A stretch of 64,000 nt of DNA from Candidatus Heimdallarchaeota archaeon (GTDB taxonomy: Archaea > Asgardarchaeota > Heimdallarchaeia > JABLTI01), in contig JABCTZ010000012.1 of NCBI GenBank assembly GCA_018238155.1, positions 1 through 64,000 of the forward strand, read 5' to 3'. The notes under the pieces are model-generated. The model did not search any database. It was not told the origin of the DNA and saw nothing but the letters and a program-made list of their open reading frames with translations. Position 1 is the stretch's first letter, and every line of letters starts with the position of its first letter. Below are positions 26,393 through 35,742 of the stretch, one piece after another. The position numbers and the translations under genes are program-made.

Positions 26393-27319
26393 GTGAGAAC
26401 CATTTTAACAAAACAGCAAGTCAATACTTCCATAAACAAAGCACATCCCGATGCAGACATTATTACTATCGGTTGTGAGGATCAATTACAAAAAAGGAAC
26501 CGTCTTAAAGGTCTTGCTATGCAAAAACTCGTCCTTGAAGTTATGTCTGCTCGAAAAAATGATGATTCTATAGCCAAAATTTCTGCTGTTCTTTCCACTC
26601 AAGGTACCAATTATTTCATCGTTGATATTCCCTTCAAAATTAACAAAGACTCTTTATTCCGAAAATGGGAGTACTTTCATTGTAACGATCTCGACGATTA
26701 TTTAGAAATCTGGGTTCGTGAAGAAATTTTTGATAAAACATGGAAAATCTGTAGTTTCTGTGGGCTACGAATTCGTGCTGGTGAACAATTCTCCCGTAAA
26801 TGCAAGAAGTGCAAAAAGGGTTGGTATCATTTTGCTTCTGAAAAGCTTCCCTCCTGGAAAGTCCTTACACTTGGTCCCAAAGATCGCATGGTGAATCTTC
26901 TTTTGGAAAAGGGTTTTATCAAACCTGCTCCAATCAAGAAGCGCCTTGATTTCTTCCGTTATTCTAAAGGTGTTTTTGAAATCTACGAAGCTCGGAACAA
27001 AGAATCTACCGGTTTAACCACTATGGATCTTCGTAAGACATTGATCTATCCTTTCATTATACACAATAGCGGCTATAAAGTTGAAAAGTTCATTTTAGTT
27101 TATAATGGTCATCTCACTGATGAACTTCTTCGTGAGATTCGAAAGGGGTATGGTCGTAATTTTCCCTTTAAAATCGAGCTTCGCCCTGTTGGTGACTATC
27201 TTCGAAAAAATGGTTTGAAAATTAAAGCTGTCCGTGTTCTCAACGACAATGGTCATTATGATTACAAGCTTGTTAAGGGTTTCAAAAATAAAATAATCAT
27301 TGATTTGACAGAGGCTTAG
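26393..27319 (+). CDS. Zinc-ribbon protein of unknown function
   Basis: 308 residues from a GTG inside GGTGAG; no ATG occurs before codon 43. A zinc-ribbon-like motif CSFCG...CKKCKKGWYH spans about residues 120-145. Before it GLAMQKLVLEVMSARKN and KISAVLSTQG could be part of an alpha/beta nuclease-like or DNA-binding fold; the C-terminal half is basic with no motif that I recognise. A TATA-like TTTTAAATAG lies about 55 bases upstream, so it is transcribed on its own. Codon use (CGT/CGC for Arg, many C-ending codons) differs from the AGA-rich neighbours, a weak hint of separate origin. Confidence 0.55.
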   Translation: MRTILTKQQVNTSINKAHPDADIITIGCEDQLQKRNRLKGLAMQKLVLEVMSARKNDDSIAKISAVLSTQGTNYFIVDIPFKINKDSLFRKWEYFHCNDLDDYLEIWVREEIFDKTWKICSFCGLRIRAGEQFSRKCKKCKKGWYHFASEKLPSWKVLTLGPKDRMVNLLLEKGFIKPAPIKKRLDFFRYSKGVFEIYEARNKESTGLTTMDLRKTLIYPFIIHNSGYKVEKFILVYNGHLTDELLREIRKGYGRNFPFKIELRPVGDYLRKNGLKIKAVRVLNDNGHYDYKLVKGFKNKIIIDLTEA

Positions 27320-27356
27320 GGGAAAAATATTGGAGGTTGACATGCAACCTCACTAT

Positions 27357-28541
27357 TCATTTTTTGAGTGTTAGTAACCATTCGAGAAGGTTTAGTACTT
27401 TGATTTTTGGTTCTGGAGCGGGAGGTGGTTCATCGAAATCGAAGTCGTCGTCATCTATCTCTTGTTCATCTCGAGCGATTACACTGGCACCTTTTTGTAA
27501 TGTTAGCTCACATGTTGGACAGAACGTTAGAATGATATCTGCCCCTTCTTTTTCTGCTTCTCGGTATCTTTTCTTAGAAATTTCAATGGCTATTTCGGGG
27601 TATGCCATTAGCATCCCTGACCCTGCACCACAGCAATGACTGTCAAGTCCATGATTTTCCATTTCAACGAATTCGATATTTTTCACTGCTTGAATGATTT
27701 CTCGAGGTTCATCAAGAATACCACCGAATCGACCGAGATGGCATGGGTCATGCCAAGTTACCTTGACTTTCTTTTTACTCTCAAATTTCAGTTTACCATC
27801 TTTCACAAGTTGATGTAGTTTGGTTATGAAGTGAATTGGTTTTGCTTTTAGTACATCTGAGTAATTTTCTTCAAGCATTCTGTAACATGTTGGGCAGCCT
27901 GTAACAATTTCTTTTGCTTTGGTTTTATTTAGAATAGCAACTATTCCTTTCTTTTTCTCTTCGAATTCTTTCAAGTATCCTGTGTCATACAGCAGATTAT
28001 TGCAGCATGGTTCTTCTTCGCCAAGATAATTGACATCTCCCAACAATTCAGCCATATCGATGAGTGTTTTCTGATCTGTTAACGAGTATGTGCATCCTCC
28101 AAAAAGAAGTGTTTTACTCTTTTTGTTTGATTTAATTTCAGGTACAATCCTCTTTTCTGGTTTCTGTTTGAATGGGTTGCCAAAAGTTTCGATTGATTCT
28201 CTTCCGTTCTCTAGGTATCTGTCTGTAAATCCTTTGTCAATCATATCTGCTTTGAAATCACGGAAAATAATTGTATTATCTAATGCACAGTTCTTTTCGC
28301 AATACCCACATAAAAGGCAAGTGTTCGCTAGTTTCATGACTTCCTCGTTAACTTCTATGGTGCCCTCTACTATTCCACGTGCGACGAGGTTTCTCCCTCG
28401 AGATGTGTAAGTTTCCATACGTGTGACTTCATAAACTGGGCACTTTTGAGTACAGAAACCGCATCTAGTTCGGTTGCAGGTATAAATTTCATCAATGTGT
28501 TCTTTTGTTCTCGGTAGTTCGTCCATAAGTATTCGCTCCAT
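27357..28541 (-). CDS. Fe-S/CCG-domain subunit of a GlcD-type dehydrogenase (GlcF/GlpC/LldE-like)
   Basis: 394 residues. The N-terminal part has two cysteine clusters for [4Fe-4S] centres (CNRTRCGFCTQKCP at about 22-35 and CLLCGYCEKNC at about 75-85). Two CCG cysteine-rich domains follow (GCTYS ... CCNN ... GCPTC, and DPCHLG ... HCCGAG ... CPTC), the pattern of GlpC, GlcF and HdrB. A 45-residue acidic linker (DEQEIDDDDFDFDEPPP) ends the protein. It starts directly after the stop of the FAD subunit gene, with AAGGAG across the junction, so the two form an electron-transfer pair that probably passes electrons from a 2-hydroxyacid to a quinone or ferredoxin-level carrier. Confidence 0.85.
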   Translation of the reverse strand: MERILMDELPRTKEHIDEIYTCNRTRCGFCTQKCPVYEVTRMETYTSRGRNLVARGIVEGTIEVNEEVMKLANTCLLCGYCEKNCALDNTIIFRDFKADMIDKGFTDRYLENGRESIETFGNPFKQKPEKRIVPEIKSNKKSKTLLFGGCTYSLTDQKTLIDMAELLGDVNYLGEEEPCCNNLLYDTGYLKEFEEKKKGIVAILNKTKAKEIVTGCPTCYRMLEENYSDVLKAKPIHFITKLHQLVKDGKLKFESKKKVKVTWHDPCHLGRFGGILDEPREIIQAVKNIEFVEMENHGLDSHCCGAGSGMLMAYPEIAIEISKKRYREAEKEGADIILTFCPTCELTLQKGASVIARDEQEIDDDDFDFDEPPPAPEPKIKVLNLLEWLLTLKK

Positions 28542-30026
28542 TTACTCCTTGTATCCGAACATTTTAATTGGAAATTTTTTCCCTGGATTCATGATTCCAT
28601 TTGGATCAAAAACTTGTTTAATCTTGAACATATATTCGTATGCTTCTTGGTGTTCCAATTCTCCTATCCAGGGCGTTTTAAATTCTGAGTCACCAATGTA
28701 CGTAGCGCTTGTTCCTCCCATTTCAATTGCTGCTTCGCTCATTTCTCGAACATATGAATAGAATCCTTGAATATTCTCTGGATCCTTGTCGTCTACAAAA
28801 ACAGCAAAACTGATACTCGGGCTTAACCTGTTTGGTCTCTCGTGGTATACACACATTCCAAGTATTTGTTGATTATATTTGGTCGCTATTTCGATGAATT
28901 TATCGTATCCTTCTTCAATACGCCCTATTGGGAATCCGCAGTCTACTGCACCAAATTTTTTCTCTCTTTGTGAATCTGGCCATTTCTGTTTGAACGGGGT
29001 AAAATTGACGGTATATTTCGATGCCCACCATCCATCTGTGATTTCCACTTCTTTTACTAATAGTCCTTTATTCTTCTCACAAATTTTAATGGCATAATCT
29101 CGGTTGAACTTGATAATTTCATCAGTATCTTCTGCAGTTGCAAATGAAATTCCTAGCAGTGCTTCTGACCATTCTGGGATTTCAGGTTCATGTCCATGTT
29201 TTTCTTTATAGGAGTGAGTGTAAAATCTTAACCTTTGTTTGCAATTGATGTGTGCAGATTCAAGTGCAAGTCCCGCATGCATGATATCTCTAATCGCATA
29301 CATTGAATCGTTTAGGGACGGAAAGACAATCATATCTACAAGTCTGTTTTTTTGGACAGGAATAAGCTTGACCGTTGCTTCTGTAACAATGCCTAGCGTT
29401 CCTTCTGAACCCACTAGGAGCCAATTTAGCTGGTACCCTGAATTTGAACACATTGCTTTTCTTCGACCTGCTCGAACGATTTTTCCTTCTCCGGTTACTA
29501 TTACTGCATTTGAAAGGTGATCAACCATTCTTCCATGTCTAATACCAAAAGTCGAATCATTATTGCAAGCAATTGAAGCTCCTACTGTGACTGCTTTTTT
29601 GCTTTCAGGTTCATGAGGTAAATAGAGTCCATGTCTTTTCGCTTCTTGATTTAGGTCCCACAGTGTTATTCCAGCTTGCACAGTTGCAGTCATATTTTCA
29701 ACATCAATTTCAAGAACTTTATTCAATCCTTTTGTTTCAAAAGCAATGCCGCCATAAATTGGTACCGCTCCTCCACCCATTCCAGTAAGTCCCCCCATTG
29801 GTGTTACTGGGATTCGGTGTTTATTTGCTATGGAAACAATTTTTGCTACTTCTTCTGTCGTTCTCGGGCGAACTACAACATCAGGTAAAGTAGTATTCTT
29901 GTCATCTCTTGGTGACCAATCTCGTGAATAAGCCATCCGATGTGTTTTTTCGTCAAAGATTACGTCTTTTCCTACTGCATCCTTTAACTCTTGGACAATT
30001 TCAGGTGATATTTTGCCGAATTTCAT
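28542..30026 (-). CDS. FAD-linked 2-hydroxyacid dehydrogenase (GlcD / D-lactate dehydrogenase-like)
   Basis: 494 residues. Oxidises glycolate, D-lactate or a similar 2-hydroxyacid. The FAD-binding PCMH domain is clear: VVVRPRTTEEVAKIVSIA, PVTPMGGLTGMGGGAVP and VGASIACNNDSTFGIRHG, then GSEGTLGIVTEATVKLIP. The C-terminal FAD-oxidase domain ends KQVFDPNGIMNPGKKFP, the usual closing motif. It is the first gene of a two-gene unit with the Fe-S subunit. The true substrate cannot be fixed from sequence; D-lactate and glycolate are the best guesses. Confidence 0.88.
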   Translation of the reverse strand: MKFGKISPEIVQELKDAVGKDVIFDEKTHRMAYSRDWSPRDDKNTTLPDVVVRPRTTEEVAKIVSIANKHRIPVTPMGGLTGMGGGAVPIYGGIAFETKGLNKVLEIDVENMTATVQAGITLWDLNQEAKRHGLYLPHEPESKKAVTVGASIACNNDSTFGIRHGRMVDHLSNAVIVTGEGKIVRAGRRKAMCSNSGYQLNWLLVGSEGTLGIVTEATVKLIPVQKNRLVDMIVFPSLNDSMYAIRDIMHAGLALESAHINCKQRLRFYTHSYKEKHGHEPEIPEWSEALLGISFATAEDTDEIIKFNRDYAIKICEKNKGLLVKEVEITDGWWASKYTVNFTPFKQKWPDSQREKKFGAVDCGFPIGRIEEGYDKFIEIATKYNQQILGMCVYHERPNRLSPSISFAVFVDDKDPENIQGFYSYVREMSEAAIEMGGTSATYIGDSEFKTPWIGELEHQEAYEYMFKIKQVFDPNGIMNPGKKFPIKMFGYKE

Positions 30027-30161
30027 TGTTCATAACCAAAATATTTGCTATTATTTCTACTCAAAGCTTTAATTCAATTTTAAGATTTTGCATTTAGATT
30101 TTATTAAATGGTATTTGCTCTCCTCACAGCAAATTAGAGAACTGCTATTTTTGAAACGGTT

Positions 30162-31253
30162 TTAAAGCTTCTCGAGATACTTGGAAGCTTCTACAAAAAG
30201 ATCTTCCTCATTACCTAGTGCTTCGCAAAGCGCAGAGACTATTTCCCAGGTAATATCCCAATCATTGATTTGATATCGTATTGCTTCTTTGAATACTTTT
30301 AGTGATTCTTGCAAGAGGTTTTTCTCATTTTTTTCCTTTCCTAGACCATAGAGGTTACAAGCTAAAGTATCTTGAAATGCGGCGAACTGAGGGTCTCTAC
30401 TTACAGCTTGTCGTGAAAACTCTGTTCCTTCTGAGTAAAGCTTTGCCATAAAAAAGCTCCAAGCAATTCTATTGTATTCGTGAGCCGCATCAAAAGCTTC
30501 AGCAAATTTAGTAATTTCTTTTTGGAGTTCTTTGTTTGATAAAACCTCTTGAGCGAGTTCATTATCTTTTCCTGCTAAAAGGAAGAGTATTGTTGCTATT
30601 GGTAAATCATCATTATTTTCTTGATATCCTTTTATTAGTTTCATAATTGCTTGAATAACTTTTTTGCCTTTTTTCAGCTCTGTATAGGCATAGAAAAGTT
30701 TCTCCCAAACTTTTGGATAATTAGGATATAATTTGACAACTTTTTCATAGCACTTTGCTGATTCTTGATAATTATTTAGCATATGATAATAATGAGTCCC
30801 TAAATTTTCCCAAAAATAAGGATCTTTAGGTTCAAGTTCTGTTGCTCGAGTGAAATATACCACGGCTTTTTGTTGGTTCCCTAATCTACTAATTGTAAAT
30901 CCTAAATTATTCCATGCAAGAGTGTAGTTTTTGTCAATTGAAAGAGTTTTTTCGAAGCATTCTTGAGCATTCTCATATTCCTCTAGTTCAATATATGACA
31001 TCCCCATATCAAACCAAACAAGTTTGTCTTCTTTCAATTGGAGAGCTTTTTTGTATGAAGTTATTGCTTCTTTATCTTTGTAAAGGTTATAATACACTTC
31101 ACCTTGCTTGTGCCACGCTTCAAAAGAGTCAGGTTTTAATTTGATGACCTTCTGATATCCTAGAAGTGCCTCTTCGTATTTCTCCTCTTCAAAAAGAATT
31201 TCACTATACTTCATTAATTCCGTGAGATTAGAAATCTCCTCTAACTTTTTCAT
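30162..31253 (-). CDS. TPR-repeat protein
   Basis: 363 residues with at least five tetratricopeptide repeats from about 8 to 200 (for example AWHKQGEVYYNLYKDKEAI and AWNNLGFTISRLGNQQKAV, with Trp, Leu, Gly, Tyr and Ala at the canonical places). The C-terminal third is helical but less regular. No signal peptide or membrane segment, so it is a cytosolic scaffold or adaptor of unknown partner. It follows a tail-anchored protein gene on the same strand, 53 bases away. Confidence 0.75.
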   Translation of the reverse strand: MKKLEEISNLTELMKYSEILFEEEKYEEALLGYQKVIKLKPDSFEAWHKQGEVYYNLYKDKEAITSYKKALQLKEDKLVWFDMGMSYIELEEYENAQECFEKTLSIDKNYTLAWNNLGFTISRLGNQQKAVVYFTRATELEPKDPYFWENLGTHYYHMLNNYQESAKCYEKVVKLYPNYPKVWEKLFYAYTELKKGKKVIQAIMKLIKGYQENNDDLPIATILFLLAGKDNELAQEVLSNKELQKEITKFAEAFDAAHEYNRIAWSFFMAKLYSEGTEFSRQAVSRDPQFAAFQDTLACNLYGLGKEKNEKNLLQESLKVFKEAIRYQINDWDITWEIVSALCEALGNEEDLFVEASKYLEKL

Positions 31254-31306
31254 AGCAATGGTTTCTTTGATTTACAATTATTAAATGTTTTTTACTAAAA
31301 CCATGT

Positions 31307-31657
31307 CTAAATTTGAGAAACAATAACTAATATAAGAAATCCTAGCAAAATTAAACAAAAAATAATAATAGGTAAATTTCCCCATTTATAATCCATTTTA
31401 AGGGAACCCATAAGTTTGTAGTGCTCAATTAAATAACAATATTCCTTTTCTTCTTTTTGAAAAACAATAATTTCCTCTTCTAAAACTGATTCATCGAATG
31501 CTATATCTTCCTCTTCTGTTAGCTCTAATTTTTCAACTGAAACAGCACATTTCTCAGTAAATGCACCCAAATTGTATAACTTTTCAAAAAGGCTATCCTT
31601 TGCAAAATCTGATGATTTTAATTTATAGTCTGTTGTTATTTCCTTTTCGTGAACCAT
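31307..31657 (-). CDS. Tail-anchored small acidic protein
   Basis: 116 residues. Residues 1-90 are hydrophilic and acidic (LTEEEDIAFDESVLEEEI) with no signal peptide; the last 23 (NLPIIIFCLILLGFLILVIVSQI, shown here by its ends) form a single membrane helix that stops almost at the C-terminus. That layout is a tail-anchored protein facing the cytoplasm. Being next to the TPR gene, it may tether it to the membrane; that is inference. Confidence 0.6.
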   Translation of the reverse strand: MVHEKEITTDYKLKSSDFAKDSLFEKLYNLGAFTEKCAVSVEKLELTEEEDIAFDESVLEEEIIVFQKEEKEYCYLIEHYKLMGSLKMDYKWGNLPIIIFCLILLGFLILVIVSQI

Positions 31658-31845
31658 ATTATCTCTCTCAATTGAAGAGCTACTAGAAAAATAAATACCT
31701 TTTGATAAAGAATGAAAATCTAATAATAATATATGAAAAGCTTTGCTTTTAGCGCAAAAATCTTTCTATCATTGTTAGTGAAATACTTAAAATAGTATCT
31801 CATCAAGTTTAATCGAAATAAAATCTACGTGGAGTATTGTTCTTT

Positions 31846-33345
31846 ATGAAACCATACAAGAAACTAATGACTCGATATAAAGAGAATACAATTTTAGGAA
31901 ACATTAATGGAATCCTTAGCTGGGATTTCGAAGTAATAATGCCAAAGAAAGGGACACAACAAAGAGCAGAACAATTAGCAATGTTAAGCGGTATGCTTCA
32001 CAAAAGATCCACTGCTCCAGAAATTGGTAATTTAATAGATAAAATACAATCTCATGCAAAATATGGTGACTTGTCCACAATCGAAAAGAGAAACGTTACA
32101 TTAATGAAAAGAGATTATGATAAATTTGTTAAAATTCCAGTCGAATTTGCTCAGGAACTCACTAAGCATGGTGCTATTGCCACAGAGAGCTGGAAAAAAG
32201 CAAAGACGAAAGCTGACTATTCTATTTTTAAGAAAGACTTGGCAAAAATGATTGATTTAAAGAAGAAACAAGCACACTATTTTGATTCTGAAAAAGATCC
32301 TTATGATGTTCTTCTTGATTATAACGAGTTTGGTTTTTCCACGAAAATATATGATAAGATTTTTGATGAAGCAAAAGCAGGGTTAGTGCCCATTATTAAG
32401 GCAATAGCGGGTTCACCAAACCAACCAGATGATACACTCATTCTAAGACATTGCCCTGTTGATATTCAACGCAAAGTGATATTCGATATCGCTAAATTTG
32501 TACAGTATGATCTCGAGGGAGGACGAATAGATGAAGCAGTTCATCCATTTACAAGTGGCTTTTTTGATGATGTTCGCATTACAGTAAAATATTATCCTGA
32601 AGATTTCACTCCTGCATTTTATTCTTCTTTACATGAAGCAGGTCATGGGTTATATGAACAAAATTTTCCACAAGAGTTCAAGTACCAACCTGTTGGTCAA
32701 GCTTCCTCTAGTGCAATGCATGAAGGTCAAGCACGTTTTATCGAAAATATAATAGGTCGAAGTGATGAATTCTGGGAATTTTACTTGCCACGTTTCAAAG
32801 AATTGACTGGGAAAACATTTGCTGATGTAGAGTTAAAACCATTCATCCATGCAATTAACAAAGTTTCGTCAACAAAGATACGAATTCATGCTGATCCAGT
32901 AACATATTCTTTGCATATCATTCTTCGTTACGAAATTGAGAAAGATATTTTTGCTGATAAAATAACTGTTGATGAAATTCCATCTGTTTGGAATAATAAA
33001 ATGAAGGACTATCTTGGAATTGATATTGAAAATGATGCTGAAGGATGTCTACAAGATACTCATTGGGCTTGGCAATATTTTGGGTATTTCCCAACTTATG
33101 CTCTTGGAAGTTATTACAATGCACAATTCCTCTCAAAAATGACTCAAGATATCCCAAATTGGCGAGATGAAATACGCACAGGTAAAATAGCTACTATACA
33201 TAATTGGTTGAATACTAACATCCGCAAAAAAGGAGGTCTTCAAGATCCATTGGATATGGTTAAGGATATCACTGGAAAAGAATTCTCCGCAAAGTACTTT
33301 ATTGAAAATACTAAAGATAAATACTCTAAATTATATGGCTTGTAA
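31846..33345 (+). CDS. M32 (Taq-type) metallocarboxypeptidase, copy 1
   Basis: 499 residues from the ATG at 31846 (a TTG three codons earlier is also in frame). Zinc motif HEAGHGLYEQ at about residues 264-273 (HExxH with the catalytic Glu), and the downstream MHEGQARFIENIIGR supplies the third ligand of the M32 family. The N-terminal NGILSWDFEVIMPKKGTQQRAEQ and the C-terminal GIDIENDAEGCLQDTHWA are M32 signatures. Length is normal. The enzyme removes C-terminal residues from peptides in the cytoplasm. A second copy, roughly 60 percent identical by eye, follows in tandem. Confidence 0.93.
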   Translation: MKPYKKLMTRYKENTILGNINGILSWDFEVIMPKKGTQQRAEQLAMLSGMLHKRSTAPEIGNLIDKIQSHAKYGDLSTIEKRNVTLMKRDYDKFVKIPVEFAQELTKHGAIATESWKKAKTKADYSIFKKDLAKMIDLKKKQAHYFDSEKDPYDVLLDYNEFGFSTKIYDKIFDEAKAGLVPIIKAIAGSPNQPDDTLILRHCPVDIQRKVIFDIAKFVQYDLEGGRIDEAVHPFTSGFFDDVRITVKYYPEDFTPAFYSSLHEAGHGLYEQNFPQEFKYQPVGQASSSAMHEGQARFIENIIGRSDEFWEFYLPRFKELTGKTFADVELKPFIHAINKVSSTKIRIHADPVTYSLHIILRYEIEKDIFADKITVDEIPSVWNNKMKDYLGIDIENDAEGCLQDTHWAWQYFGYFPTYALGSYYNAQFLSKMTQDIPNWRDEIRTGKIATIHNWLNTNIRKKGGLQDPLDMVKDITGKEFSAKYFIENTKDKYSKLYGL

Positions 33346-33442
33346 CTGAGCCATTTATCTTTTCTTTTTTTAACAAAAAAACCAATTCGATATAATCCTT
33401 TTAAATAACAAAGGCAATTATTTTTTTTGTAGATGATTGTTG

Positions 33443-34963
33443 ATGGTGAAAATAACTCAAGAAATTGACTTGTACGAAAAATTGCTTGCAAAAATTAAAG
33501 AAATTACTATCTTAAATAATGCTCTAGGAACGATTTATTGGGATATGGAGACTTTTATGCCAAAAGGAGGCATTGAACAAAGGTCAGAAGAAATAGCCAT
33601 TATGAGTGGTTTAATTCATGAAAGAGTTGTCGAACCTGAAATTGGTTCTCTTTTAGAGAAAATCAAACAACATAATAATTACGAAAAGCTTTCTGATGCT
33701 GAGAAAAGAAATATCTATCTCATTCAAAGATCATATGACCAACAAACTAAGATTCCTAAAGATTTAGTGATGGCTTATGCAAAGCAAGCTGCTATTGGAG
33801 TTGAAATCTGGAAAAAAGCAAAAGCTGAATCTAATTATAAATTATTTCAACCCGAGTTAGAGAAAATCCTTGAATTAACTAAAAAACAAGCTCACTATCT
33901 CAATCCAGATAAGGATCCATATGATGTTTTATTGGATCAAAATGAACCCGGTTTTAACAGGGAGATAATTGACAAGCTCTTTTCTGAATTACGAGATGGT
34001 TTGAAACTTCTTATTAAAGACACTGTTGAAGCACCAAATCAACCTGATTATTCTATTATTGAACGAAAATGCCCTGTTGAAATACAGAAGAAAATGTCTG
34101 AAGATATGGCTAAATTAATCAAATTTGATTTTAAGAGGGGGCGAATTGATGAGGCTGTTCATCCTTTCACCTCAGGTTACTATGACGATGTCAGAGTAAC
34201 TACAAGATATATTGAAAATGATTTTTCCTCAAATCTCTTCGCGGTTTTGCATGAATGCGGTCATGCTCTCTATGAACAGAATATGCCTAAGAAATTCAAA
34301 TACCAACCTGTGGGTTACTATTGTTCAATGGGTTTTCATGAAGCACAAGCAAGATTTTTTGAGAATATTGTAGGACGAAGTAGAGAATTTTGGGAACAAT
34401 ACTATCCTAGATTCAAAGAACTAACTGGAGAAATATTTGCTGATATAGAATTTGATGTTTTCCTTCGTGCTTTGAATAAAGTGAATCCATCTAAGATACG
34501 TGTAGAAGCTGATCCAGTAACATATTCATTACACATTATTTTGCGCTATGAAATTGAAAAAGAACTTTTTGCTGGTAAAATTTCTTTAGATGATTTACCA
34601 AAGGTCTGGAATCAAAAAATGAAAGATTATCTAGGTATTGACATAGAGGATGATGCTGAGGGAGTACTACAAGATACACATTGGGCTGGTGGAGGCTTTG
34701 GATACTTCCCTGACTATGCTCTTGGCAACATTTACGATGGACAGCTTCTTTGGACGATGGAACAAGATATCCCTAACTGGCGTGATCAAGTTAAAAAAGG
34801 TGATAACTCAAAAATTGTTAACTGGATGGTTAAAAATGTTCACCAAAAAGGAAATCTTCTAGATGCACTCGATTTAATCAAAGAAATAACTGGTGAAGAG
34901 CTTTCCACAAAATACTATCTAGATTATTTACGAAAAGAATATAAGAAATTATATTCTTTGTAA
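33443..34963 (+). CDS. M32 (Taq-type) metallocarboxypeptidase, copy 2
   Basis: 506 residues from the ATG at 33443; TTG codons just upstream are in frame but less likely. It has HECGHALYEQ (HExxH with Cys in the third place), FHEAQARFFENIVGR and GIDIEDDAEGVLQDTHWA, so the active site is complete. Compared with copy 1, HEAGH becomes HECGH and the active-site MHEGQAR becomes FHEAQAR, suggesting a changed specificity after duplication. It ends in a hairpin followed by a long T-run. Confidence 0.93.
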   Translation: MVKITQEIDLYEKLLAKIKEITILNNALGTIYWDMETFMPKGGIEQRSEEIAIMSGLIHERVVEPEIGSLLEKIKQHNNYEKLSDAEKRNIYLIQRSYDQQTKIPKDLVMAYAKQAAIGVEIWKKAKAESNYKLFQPELEKILELTKKQAHYLNPDKDPYDVLLDQNEPGFNREIIDKLFSELRDGLKLLIKDTVEAPNQPDYSIIERKCPVEIQKKMSEDMAKLIKFDFKRGRIDEAVHPFTSGYYDDVRVTTRYIENDFSSNLFAVLHECGHALYEQNMPKKFKYQPVGYYCSMGFHEAQARFFENIVGRSREFWEQYYPRFKELTGEIFADIEFDVFLRALNKVNPSKIRVEADPVTYSLHIILRYEIEKELFAGKISLDDLPKVWNQKMKDYLGIDIEDDAEGVLQDTHWAGGGFGYFPDYALGNIYDGQLLWTMEQDIPNWRDQVKKGDNSKIVNWMVKNVHQKGNLLDALDLIKEITGEELSTKYYLDYLRKEYKKLYSL

Positions 34964-34995
34964 GAAAATTCTCTTCAGAGATTTTCTTTTTTTTT
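34964..34995 (+). terminator. Hairpin plus T-run after the second M32 gene
   Basis: GAAAATTCTC and GAGATTTTC pair around a TTCA loop, with one bulged T, and nine T residues follow. It has the form of an intrinsic terminator. Confidence 0.65.
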
Positions 34996-35022
34996 GTATA
35001 ATTTGAGGATTGATGATAACAC

Positions 35023-35619
35023 ATGCTATTCAAAGATATTGTTGACAAATTTGATTGGGCTTCTATTGAGAACAGATTTTTTGAAATCTATCCTGATATG
35101 AACCATAATGGGGAAACATTCGATAATGTTCTCAAAACATTGAAAGCACTGTCATTAGAAACTACCGAGGAGAGCATCACTTTACTAATAGTACACATAA
35201 CCGAGGACTATACCAAGAAATCCGTAGATTATCATGAAGTTACTGGTTTTAATATTAAGGACAAACAACATTTTGGAATAGCCTTTATGTCTTGGGAAAA
35301 ATGGTTAACTATGGAGATTCATCAAAATACACTTGAGAACTATGATCATGAAGGTATTCTAATTCATAGTTTGTGGGAAATGACTTATTATGGTTTTACT
35401 CAAACTGATATTCTAAAGGAAAGAGAGGGAAGCGAAAATGAAGATGAGTTCAAAACTATTACTCTGAGCAACGGTTTAGAAATAAATATTCCTTTAGCAA
35501 TGTTTGAAGGAGAAGATGAAGCAACAAATGCTTTTATTGCTAAACTCGAACAATTTTCTGGTACGAAAGAAGAATTATTGAAGAAAATAAAAGAAGGTCA
35601 AGATTTCTTGATTGAGTAG
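35023..35619 (+). CDS. DUF6557-like uncharacterised protein
   Basis: 198 residues, soluble. The pattern FDWASIENRFFEIYPD at the start, then FMSWEKWLTMEIHQNTLE and LIHSLWEMTYYGFTQTDI, matches what I recall of the uncharacterised family DUF6557, found mainly in bacteria; the last 50 residues are an archaeal-style acidic extension. A GAGG-GATGAT ribosome-binding region precedes the ATG. No catalytic residues are known. The match is from memory and should be treated as moderate. Confidence 0.55.
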   Translation: MLFKDIVDKFDWASIENRFFEIYPDMNHNGETFDNVLKTLKALSLETTEESITLLIVHITEDYTKKSVDYHEVTGFNIKDKQHFGIAFMSWEKWLTMEIHQNTLENYDHEGILIHSLWEMTYYGFTQTDILKEREGSENEDEFKTITLSNGLEINIPLAMFEGEDEATNAFIAKLEQFSGTKEELLKKIKEGQDFLIE

Positions 35620-35742
35620 TTAGTTCTCTTCGTCAATTTCCAATGAATTTCGTTCTTTTTTTGTCTTTTTATTCAGTATATTTCGAAATATATAATATAA
35701 GCTGATTCTAATACTCACTAAAACCAAATGGAATTGTGATTC

